Below, piece by piece: positions 1-4,553 of a stretch of DNA of 6,455 nucleotides; position 1 is the first letter of the stretch, and the number at the start of each line of letters is the position of its first letter. The position numbers and the translations under genes are program-made. The stretch spans positions 1 to 6,455 of the forward strand of contig JBOHHM010000268.1 in NCBI GenBank assembly GCA_050725495.1, written 5' to 3'. The notes under the pieces were generated by a model. It saw only the letters and a list, made by a program, of their open reading frames with translations, was not told the origin of the DNA and searched no databases. Origin of the DNA: JBOHHM01 sp050725495. GTDB lineage: Bacteria; Pseudomonadota; Gammaproteobacteria; Burkholderiales; Burkholderiaceae_C.

Positions 1-156
1 CGTCAGCGGCGCAACGACAGGCTGCTGGACAGGAACGACCACGCCCACGCCCACGCTCACTTCGCCGCCGCCGCACGCGGCGAGGCTTCCCAAAATAATC
101 GATGCTGCTGCGCTGCGCAGCAGAACACTGCGCGTGAATGCGGTCATGTGCGACAT
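1..156 (-). CDS. Putative lipoprotein, N-terminal part only (runs off the window)
   Basis: The first 52 codons of a gene that continues beyond position 1. The N-terminus is a lipoprotein signal: a short region with Arg9 and Arg14, a hydrophobic stretch (about residues 16-27), and the lipobox Leu25-Ala26-Ala27-Cys28, which predicts lipidation of Cys28 and signal peptidase II cleavage. Gly, not Asp, follows the cysteine, so outer-membrane sorting is expected. After it comes GGGE and a run of alternating Val/Gly and then Pro/Val, with no recognisable domain. The start at 156 is favoured over the in-frame ATG at 147 because GAGGAG lies six bases upstream. Only 10 bases separate it from the stop of the exported-protein gene before it, and the ribosome binding site overlaps that stop, so the two are probably coupled. 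Function unknown. Confidence 0.72.
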   Translation of the reverse strand, partial: MSHMTAFTRSVLLRSAAASIILGSLAACGGGEVSVGVGVVVPVQQPVVAPLT

Positions 157-162
157 CTCGGA

Positions 163-168
163 CTCCTC
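163..168 (-). promoter_or_regulatory. Ribosome binding site overlapping the preceding stop codon
   Basis: On the minus strand the TGA stop (169-167) of the exported-protein gene runs directly into TGAGGAG, so GAGGAG (168-163) shares two bases with the stop. The spacer to the ATG at 156 is six bases. This fixes the lipoprotein start and suggests that a ribosome finishing the upstream gene re-initiates here. Confidence 0.75.
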
Positions 169-868
169 AGGGCGCCGTGGCGGGGCCGGCCGTCACCGAA
201 AGCTTGGACGAACTGAGGTAGAGCAGCGGCCGCGACTCGCCACTCGGGCGGTCGATGCGCAGTTCCAGGAATCTGTCGAACGGACTCGCGGTGGCCAGGT
301 TGGCGACCATCGCGTAAGCCGGTAGGCCATCGCTCGGCAGCAACCCAGCGGGGCCGCGCAGATCGGCGCCTTGGGGCTGCTGATTGACCTGAACCCAGCC
401 AAGACGCAGAAGGCCGCAGGAGATCAAGGCCTTGGCCTCCAGCCGAATCGACTCGCGGTGTGGGAAACCGCCCCCGCCGTCACCAACGACAATCTCCGCT
501 TGATCAACGGGCAAATCGACGGTGGTGCTGCCAATCACTACGCGAAACGCGCGGATCGCTCCGGCATAACGCCCCAGATAGCGGTCGGGGTCCGCGTCGG
601 GAATGCTGTCCTCATAACGCACCGAAAACGACCAGCTGCCAGATGCGAGATCGGTTCGAGAAAAACCCAGATCGGCCGGCAGGGTTGCGAGTTGCTCGGC
701 CGACGGCGGCTTGAAGCTACCGCTGCCTGAAAGCCTGACCTCGGCCGCGACGCTGGTGCGTGGCATGGCGAAGCTTGCCGTGAAGGCGAGAGCCGCGGTG
801 ACTAGAAAACAAGCTGCCCTTGGGCGGTGCTGGGTCCGACGTGGTTCGTATGGCATGTTCGATTGCAT
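167..868 (-). CDS. Exported protein of unknown function, probable beta-sandwich
   Basis: A 233-residue protein I cannot assign to a characterised family. It has an N-terminal signal peptide: basic residues at 10-17, a hydrophobic core (about 18-35) and a likely signal peptidase I site after Val40-Ala41-Ala42. The mature part is rich in alternating hydrophobic/polar stretches suggestive of beta strands. It contains a motif around residues 89-104 (Ile-Pro-Asp-Ala-Asp-Pro-Asp, then Gly-Arg-Tyr-Ala-Gly-Ala-Ile). From memory this resembles a pattern seen in secreted, often PEP-CTERM-associated proteins; that is a resemblance, not a family call. No PEP-CTERM tail is present: the protein ends in Ala-Pro-rich residues. 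One cysteine (Cys151) is left after cleavage. The ATG at 868 is chosen over the longer frame to 955 because AGAGGG lies four bases upstream and the signal peptide is then placed correctly. It is followed 10 bases later by a lipoprotein gene, its probable partner. Confidence 0.8.
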   Translation of the reverse strand: MQSNMPYEPRRTQHRPRAACFLVTAALAFTASFAMPRTSVAAEVRLSGSGSFKPPSAEQLATLPADLGFSRTDLASGSWSFSVRYEDSIPDADPDRYLGRYAGAIRAFRVVIGSTTVDLPVDQAEIVVGDGGGGFPHRESIRLEAKALISCGLLRLGWVQVNQQPQGADLRGPAGLLPSDGLPAYAMVANLATASPFDRFLELRIDRPSGESRPLLYLSSSKLSVTAGPATAP

Positions 869-872
869 GGTG

Positions 873-878
873 CCCTCT
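873..878 (-). promoter_or_regulatory. Ribosome binding site deciding the start at 868
   Basis: AGAGGG on the minus strand, four bases before the ATG at 868. The other candidate ATG at 856 has no purine-rich sequence in front of it. The frame remains open to an ATG at 955, but that start would put about 30 non-hydrophobic residues before the signal peptide. Confidence 0.6.
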
Positions 879-882
879 GCGT

Positions 883-905
883 GAAGTCCGACGCGAGCGG
901 ACTTC
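883..905 (-). promoter_or_regulatory. Stem-loop in the leader of the exported-protein gene
   Basis: A perfect 8-base inverted repeat, GAAGTCCG (883-890) and CGGACTTC (898-905), with a 7-base loop. Its 3' side on the minus strand ends four bases before the ribosome binding site of the gene starting at 868. It has no T-run, so it does not look like a terminator. It may be a leader hairpin affecting translation or an operator; the sequence does not decide between them. Confidence 0.5.
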
Positions 906-956
906 CTGTACAACGCTTGGCGCGCGTATTCGGCGACCTTCGGCACGCTCGACATG

Positions 957-970
957 TTACCGATCGTTAA
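957..970. promoter_or_regulatory. Imperfect palindrome TTAcCGATCGtTAA between proQ and the exported-protein gene
   Basis: A 14-base dyad with one mismatched pair around a CGATCG core, lying in the 131-base gap (869-999) in a locally AT-richer stretch. Position and symmetry fit a regulator binding site in a promoter region. No convincing -35/-10 pair could be placed next to it, so the promoter itself is not annotated. The rest of the gap holds the leader hairpin at 883-905 and otherwise nothing recognisable. Confidence 0.3.
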
Positions 971-999
971 GTCTTCGCATCTAGAGGCGGCGAACCGGC

Positions 1000-1737
1000 T
1001 CAGGCCGCCGCGCCGAGGCGGCGGCGCCGGGCACGCTCCAGCATGCGGGCCGCGGCGCGCGGGTCCATGCCGTACATGGCGGCGAAGGCCTCGAGGTCCT
1101 GGCCGCTGGCCTCGAACGCGCGCAGCAGGGCCTCGTCCTTCGCGCTGCGCGCCGCGGCCTCGGCCAGGGCTTCGTCCAGTACGGCATTGGCGGCCTCGTC
1201 GCGGCTGCGCACGAGGTCGGCATAGGCCTCGCGGGACAGGCCCGACGCCTCGAAGGCCTCGACGATGCGGTTGCGCAGCTTGGGTCCCAGGTCTTCAGCG
1301 GCGCGAGACTGGCGGCGGCGAAACACCTCGAGCAGGGCGTGGTGCACATGCTCGGGCGCCATGTCCTCCACCGCCTGGCCCTGCAGGTCGTGGCGCTGCT
1401 GGCCGGCGGCCACGCCTGTGAGATAGCGCGTGGAGCGCGTGTGCAGGGCCAGCGCCGCCTTGAGGGCTTCGCGCTCGAAGGCATCCGGGTGGGCGGCCAG
1501 CAGATCCTCGAAGATGCCGCGCTTGAGCGGCACGGCCATGTCGCCGAACAGGCGTGGGTAAAGTGCCGCCAGCTGTTCGAGCACCGGGTGGCTGCGGGGC
1601 GCGCGCGCGGCCTGCGGCTTGGCAGGGGCGGGCCGGCGCGCGGCCTGGACGCCCTGGCGGGGCCGGGTTCGGCGTGGACGGGCCGCCGGGGCGGCAGGCT
1701 GGGGGTTCGAGGCGGTGTCGGGCACGGTGTCGGTCAT
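1000..1737 (-). CDS. proQ: ProQ/FinO-domain RNA-binding protein
   Basis: A 245-residue RNA chaperone of the ProQ/FinO family, which binds structured small RNAs and mRNA 3' ends in the cytoplasm and mediates RNA-RNA regulation. Residues 1-48 are basic and rich in Ala, Pro and Arg, probably disordered. The FinO-like domain spans about 49-145: it opens with HPVLEQLAALYPRLF, has the characteristic PLKRGIFEDLL (70-80), and continues with LHTRSTRYL and the QRHDLQGQAV stretch (114-123). The C-terminal 100 residues are helical and end in a run of arginines (235-240). They contain the hexapeptide AFEASG twice (161-166 and 208-213). The ATG at 1737 is the earliest possible start, because an in-frame TGA lies two codons upstream (1741-1743). 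It has no Shine-Dalgarno sequence and sits behind a dyad-rich leader. The family call is strong; RNA targets are unknown. Confidence 0.9.
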   Translation of the reverse strand: MTDTVPDTASNPQPAAPAARPRRTRPRQGVQAARRPAPAKPQAARAPRSHPVLEQLAALYPRLFGDMAVPLKRGIFEDLLAAHPDAFEREALKAALALHTRSTRYLTGVAAGQQRHDLQGQAVEDMAPEHVHHALLEVFRRRQSRAAEDLGPKLRNRIVEAFEASGLSREAYADLVRSRDEAANAVLDEALAEAAARSAKDEALLRAFEASGQDLEAFAAMYGMDPRAAARMLERARRRRLGAAA

Positions 1738-1750
1738 GGGTCAGGGAGAA

Positions 1751-1765
1751 GGTCTTGGCAAGACC
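1751..1765 (-). promoter_or_regulatory. Palindrome immediately upstream of the proQ start
   Basis: GGTCTTGGCAAGACC on the plus strand, two 7-base perfect arms around one central base. It ends 13 bases before the proQ ATG, where a ribosome binding site would be expected to begin. In RNA it would form a short hairpin (realistically six pairs, three-base loop); in DNA it could be an operator. Confidence 0.45.
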
Positions 1766-1775
1766 CGCCATCATG

Positions 1776-1806
1776 CCAGCCCGCGCTTGCGGGTGTCGCG
1801 GGCTGG
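1776..1806 (-). promoter_or_regulatory. Long GC-rich stem-loop in the TAXI-proQ gap
   Basis: A perfect 10-base inverted repeat, CCAGCCCGCG (1776-1785) and CGCGGGCTGG (1797-1806), with an 11-base loop. A second, mutually exclusive hairpin is possible inside it: CCCGC (1780-1784) with GCGGG (1789-1793), four-base loop. There is no T-run on either strand, so this is not a classic intrinsic terminator. It could be a transcript-stabilising or attenuating structure, a regulatory leader of proQ, or a dispersed palindromic repeat unit. Confidence 0.5.
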
Positions 1807-1813
1807 ACCCAAG

Positions 1814-1827
1814 GCCGCCCCGGCGGC
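1814..1827 (-). promoter_or_regulatory. Short GC hairpin after the TAXI gene stop
   Basis: GCCGCC (1814-1819) and GGCGGC (1822-1827) form a tight GC-only dyad about 30 bases past the stop of the TAXI-family gene. It lacks a T-run. It may help end or protect the upstream transcript, but GC-only dyads of this size are common in high-GC DNA, so support is weak. Confidence 0.25.
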
Positions 1828-1857
1828 AGGTCTTCAGCGTCGACCGGGACTCGCCAT

Positions 1858-3180
1858 TCAGCCCGGCGGCAGCCTGCCGCGCACCAGCTGGATGTGGTTG
1901 CGCAGCGCATAAAGTTCGTCGGCATAGGACAGCGGAACGCTGATCTTGCCGACGTGGTTTTCCAGCTCATCGAGCTCCTCGCGCAGCACCTGGGCGGCTG
2001 CGGGCTCGGCGTCCATCCGCTGCTCGATCTCGCGCAGCCTGCCGTACCAGCGAAACACGCGCGAACGGATGCGAAATTCATAGAGCGGCGGCACGATGCG
2101 GCTCAGCGGCAGCAGTACCGCAATGATGATGCCCAGAGCGAGCCACATGCGCTCGACCAGGTTGGCCAGCCAGAACGGCAGGTAGCGCTGCAGCAGCGGC
2201 ACGCCGCTGCGCAGCTGGCGCTCGGCTTCCTTGGCGATCGGGTATTCGCTGTGGCGTGCATTCGGGAACTCGCGGGCGCGGTTGAACCAGCCTGAGCCGC
2301 CATGCAGGGTCTGCGCGGCCTGGGAGAACAGTTGCAGCAGGGCCGGGTGCGTGCCCTCACGTGCCAGCAGCGCCGTGGTGGAGGCAACCAGGCGCACGTC
2401 CTGCGATGGCACGTCGCCCGCCAGGTCCACGACACCGCGCGGCAACACCACGGGCGTCAAGAACGCAAAGCGGCGTGAATAGGCCTCGCTTTGCGCGAAG
2501 TCCATCAGCCTGACGCCCGGCGTTTGCAGCAGCATCTGCACCATCAGCGCCTCGGGCGCCGAGGCGAATACGAGGGCGTCGAGTTCGCCGTTGAGAAAGG
2601 CCACGGTGGCCGGCGTCTGCTCGAGCTGCGAGAGCCGGATCGAAGCGGGGCTGATGCGGTTGACCTCGAGCAGCTTGGCCATCAGGCTGGGCACGCCGCT
2701 GCCGGGGCTTCCGACGTTGACGCGCAGGCCCTGGAGTTGGGGCAAGGCGGTGAGGGTCGCTCGGGGCGAGAGCTTGCGCGCCGAAGCGCTGCGGTAGAAC
2801 AGCCAGACCGGCTCCACGAACAGGCTGCCCAGCGAGCTCAGCTCGGTCTCGGGGTTCGCGTCGGGCTCGCTGCTGCCCCCTTGCACAAAGCCGAGATCGA
2901 CCTTGCCCTGGCGCAGCAGCTGCAGATTGGCCGACGAGCCCTCGCTGGGCAGCAGCACGACTTCAATGCCCTCGGCCGCGAGCGCCTTCGCATAGCGCTT
3001 GCCGAATTCCTCGTAAGCGCTTTGGGCCGGGCCGGTGGCGAGCACGACACGCTTGGGCGGGGTCGGGTCCAGCCACCAGAACGCCGCCACCAGCAGGGCG
3101 ACGGCCAGCAGAACCACCGGGCCGGCCGAGACCAGCAGCGCACGCAGCGAGATCAGGGTGTTGCGCAGAGCCTGGGGCAT
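1858..3180 (-). CDS. TAXI-family (TRAP-associated) solute-binding protein, membrane-anchored
   Basis: A 440-residue protein. An N-terminal transmembrane segment (about 18-37) is not followed by a convincing cleavage site, so it probably stays as an anchor. A type 2 periplasmic binding domain of the TAXI/NMT1-like kind follows (about 43-325). Recognisable stretches are VVLATGPAQSAYEEFG (45-60), KVDLGFVQGG (93-102), and the ligand-loop motif NVGSPGSGVPS (155-165). A second membrane segment (about 344-365) leads to a charged helical tail with coiled-coil character (about 376-412), predicted to be cytoplasmic. Ordinary TAXI proteins are shorter, secreted and encoded with a DctQM-type permease; none is visible here, so it could be an orphan sensor-like receptor or work with a permease elsewhere. 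An upstream TTG (3189) is possible, but the ATG at 3180 has GAGG nine bases ahead, overlapping the stop of the P1 hydrolase gene. The ligand is unknown. Confidence 0.85.
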   Translation of the reverse strand: MPQALRNTLISLRALLVSAGPVVLLAVALLVAAFWWLDPTPPKRVVLATGPAQSAYEEFGKRYAKALAAEGIEVVLLPSEGSSANLQLLRQGKVDLGFVQGGSSEPDANPETELSSLGSLFVEPVWLFYRSASARKLSPRATLTALPQLQGLRVNVGSPGSGVPSLMAKLLEVNRISPASIRLSQLEQTPATVAFLNGELDALVFASAPEALMVQMLLQTPGVRLMDFAQSEAYSRRFAFLTPVVLPRGVVDLAGDVPSQDVRLVASTTALLAREGTHPALLQLFSQAAQTLHGGSGWFNRAREFPNARHSEYPIAKEAERQLRSGVPLLQRYLPFWLANLVERMWLALGIIIAVLLPLSRIVPPLYEFRIRSRVFRWYGRLREIEQRMDAEPAAAQVLREELDELENHVGKISVPLSYADELYALRNHIQLVRGRLPPG

Positions 3181-3189
3181 GGCGTGCAA

Positions 3190-3193
3190 CCTC
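3190..3193 (-). promoter_or_regulatory. Ribosome binding site inside the hydrolase stop codon
   Basis: The minus strand reads TGAGG at 3194-3190: the TGA stop of the P1-family hydrolase overlaps GAGG, nine bases before the ATG at 3180. This favours ATG 3180 over the TTG at 3189, which would directly abut the GAGG, and argues for translational coupling of the two genes. Confidence 0.6.
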
Positions 3194-4232
3194 AGCGGGC
3201 AGGCGCCAGGTCGGTTGCTGCAGGCAGGCTCAGCGGGCCAACGGTGAGGCCCTGGGCGGCTTGTACCGCACGTACCACGGCCCGCGCTGTAGCCTCGGCT
3301 GCCATGGTGCCCAACACCATCATGCCCAGCGTCTTGCCCGAGGCACCGGTGCCCAGGGCAAACAGCGTGTCGCCATCGGACATCGTGTGCACCGGGTTGA
3401 TGCTGCGCGCCAGGCCATCGTGGGCCATCTGGGCCAGCTTCTGGGCCTGGGTCTTGGTGATCACTGCGTCGGTGGCGATCACGCCTATGGTCGTGTTGGT
3501 GCCCGCCAGCAGCGGCTTGGGTGGCTCGCCGCGCAGCAGGGCGCGGCGGCTGTCGAGCAGGGCTTGGCCATTGGCGGTGCGTGCGCCGGCAATCACCTGG
3601 CCCGTATCCGGGTCCACCACATCGCCCAACGCGTTGCAGGCAATCAGCGCGCCCACGGTGACGCCATCGACGCTGACCGAGGCCGTGCCTAGGCCGCCTT
3701 TCATCGCGCGGTCTATGCCGAAAATCTTGCCGACGGCAGCGCCCGCGCCGGCGCCCACATTGCCTTCGGCGGGGCGCTGGCGGGACGCCGCCGCGCAGGC
3801 CTGGTAGCCAGCCTGCGCATCGGGCCGGATCGTCGCATCGCCGACCAGCAGGTCAAACAGCACGGCCGCGGGCACGATGGGCAGCAGGCCCACGCCCACG
3901 TTGAAGCCCACGCCTTGCTCTTCGAGCCAGCGCACGGCGCCGGAAGCGGCGTCCAGGCCCCAGGCGCTGCCGCCGGCCAGCAGCACGGCATGGACCTTCT
4001 CGACCAGGTTGCCGGGCGCGAGCAAATCGGTTTCGCGCGTGCCGGGCGCGGCGCCGCGCACATCGACACCGCCGACCGCGCCTTCGCGCGCGAGGACCAC
4101 GGTGCAGCCGGTCGGGCGCCGCGCATCGGTGAAGTGGCCGACTTCGATGCCGGCCACATCCGTGATGGCGCCGGCGGGCTGGGCAGAGGTCTTGGGGGGC
4201 GTGGAGCGTGGCATGGCGTTTTTATTATCCAT
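3192..4232 (-). CDS. P1-family peptidase / amidohydrolase (S58, DmpA/NylC-like)
   Basis: A 346-residue N-terminal-nucleophile hydrolase of the P1 (S58) family, which includes beta-aminopeptidases, DmpA and the nylon-oligomer hydrolase NylC. These enzymes cut themselves into alpha and beta chains, freeing a catalytic Ser/Thr at the new N-terminus. Seen here: DVAGIEVGHFTD (25-36), GCTVVLAREGAVGGVDVRG (42-60), GGSAWGLDAASG (87-98), GNVGAGAGAAVGKI (157-170), and the processing region LLAGTNTTIG (241-250), in which cleavage at Asn246/Thr247 would make Thr247 the nucleophile, as I recall for NylC. The C-terminal part holds TDAVITKTQAQKLA (254-267) and SDGDTLFALGTG (285-296). There is no signal peptide, so it is probably cytoplasmic. 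The ATG at 4232 has only a weak GAG five bases upstream; ATG at 4214 is the alternative. It lies 12 bases after the 81-residue protein and is coupled to the TAXI gene. The substrate, an amide or peptide, is not predictable. Confidence 0.9.
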   Translation of the reverse strand: MDNKNAMPRSTPPKTSAQPAGAITDVAGIEVGHFTDARRPTGCTVVLAREGAVGGVDVRGAAPGTRETDLLAPGNLVEKVHAVLLAGGSAWGLDAASGAVRWLEEQGVGFNVGVGLLPIVPAAVLFDLLVGDATIRPDAQAGYQACAAASRQRPAEGNVGAGAGAAVGKIFGIDRAMKGGLGTASVSVDGVTVGALIACNALGDVVDPDTGQVIAGARTANGQALLDSRRALLRGEPPKPLLAGTNTTIGVIATDAVITKTQAQKLAQMAHDGLARSINPVHTMSDGDTLFALGTGASGKTLGMMVLGTMAAEATARAVVRAVQAAQGLTVGPLSLPAATDLAPAR

Positions 4233-4244
4233 GCCGGCTCATGC

Positions 4245-4490
4245 TCATGACTTCTTTGGTTCCATGCCGCAGGCCTTGAGCTGCGCCTCGTGGCGTTCCT
4301 TGCGCAGTCGATTGAGGTAGGGCGTGGTCTGTGGGCGCGGGCCATGGTCAAGCGGCAGCACCAAGGGCGGCGGCGGGCAGCCTTTGGCGTCCACCATGGC
4401 GGGTGTTGCGGTCTTGCCGGATTGCGCGAGGGCCGTTAGCGTGGCGCCCAGCATCAGGGCACCGATGGCGGCAATCAGTGGCTTCTTCAT
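4245..4490 (-). CDS. Small exported protein with two cysteines, unknown function
   Basis: An 81-residue protein not recognised as a named family. It begins with a clear signal peptide (Lys2, Lys3, hydrophobic core 5-21) and a likely cleavage after Ala20-Leu21-Ala22, leaving about 59 residues in the periplasm. The mature chain has two cysteines, Cys38 and Cys74, which could form one disulfide, a Pro run (39-42), a Pro/Leu-rich stretch (43-57), and a basic helix (about 58-73: Arg61, Arg63, Lys64, Arg66, His67). The start at 4490 is well supported by AGGAG (4501-4497) with a six-base spacer. It lies 63 bases after the Cys-rich gene of the efflux operon, across a 17-base palindrome, and 12 bases before the P1 hydrolase gene. 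It may therefore belong to the metal operon or head the next unit; I cannot tell which. Confidence 0.78.
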   Translation of the reverse strand: MKKPLIAAIGALMLGATLTALAQSGKTATPAMVDAKGCPPPPLVLPLDHGPRPQTTPYLNRLRKERHEAQLKACGMEPKKS

Positions 4491-4496
4491 GATGAA

Positions 4497-4501
4497 CTCC
4501 T
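4497..4501 (-). promoter_or_regulatory. Strong ribosome binding site for the 81-residue protein
   Basis: AGGAG on the minus strand, six bases before the ATG at 4490. It is one of the best ribosome binding sites in the window and supports this small gene as real and independently translated. Confidence 0.75.
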
Positions 4502-4530
4502 GGAATTGATCTACACGACAACAGGCGCGA

Positions 4531-4547
4531 GCGACGAGACTCGTCGC
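4531..4547 (-). promoter_or_regulatory. 17-base perfect palindrome between the efflux operon tail and the next small gene
   Basis: GCGACGAG-A-CTCGTCGC (plus strand): two 8-base perfect arms around one base. It starts six bases past the stop of the Cys-rich gene and ends 40 bases before the ATG at 4490. The minus-strand sequence after it (TGTTGTCGTGT) is T-rich for this DNA but is not a U-tract, so a weak terminator or attenuator is possible. A dimeric regulator site is the other reading. A TGATCA palindrome (4551-4556) lies next to it, over the stop codon. Confidence 0.45.
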
Positions 4548-4553
4548 CGCTGA

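Noticed and set aside
869..955. N-terminal extension of the exported protein to the ATG at 955
   Set aside because: It would place about 30 polar residues before the signal peptide, while the ATG at 868 has a ribosome binding site and correct signal-peptide geometry.
986..1009. Hairpin GGCGGC/GCCGCC over the proQ stop codon as a terminator
   Set aside because: It is a six-base GC-only stem with a 12-base loop and no T-run; such pairs occur by chance in this DNA.
981..1484. Alternative minus-strand frame overlapping proQ
   Set aside because: It gives a low-complexity Arg/Ala/Pro/Cys product in another frame of a clearly recognisable ProQ gene.
1776..1806. Intrinsic terminator for the TAXI gene or proQ
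   Set aside because: The stem is strong but no T-run follows it on either strand, so I list it as a leader structure, not a terminator.
1339..2295. 318-codon open frame on the plus strand
   Set aside because: It crosses proQ, the proQ leader and the TAXI gene in antisense. It has no ribosome binding site or recognisable domain, and its composition is that of a reverse-strand shadow.
2491..3807. Long open frame (438 codons) on the plus strand
   Set aside because: It lies antisense to two well-supported genes, the TAXI protein and the P1 hydrolase. Its product is rich in Arg, Gln, Ala and His with no domain; such shadow frames are normal in high-GC DNA.
4217..4232. GATAAT on the minus strand as a -10 promoter element for the hydrolase gene
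   Set aside because: There is no matching -35 hexamer at 16-18 bases, and transcription from it would start almost on the ATG at 4214. The AT-rich stretch is better explained as the codons for Asp-Asn-Lys-Asn after the start.
3713..4351. 212-codon minus-strand frame overlapping the hydrolase and the 81-residue gene
   Set aside because: The product is Arg/Pro/Trp-rich and without motifs, while the other frame shows all P1-family motifs.
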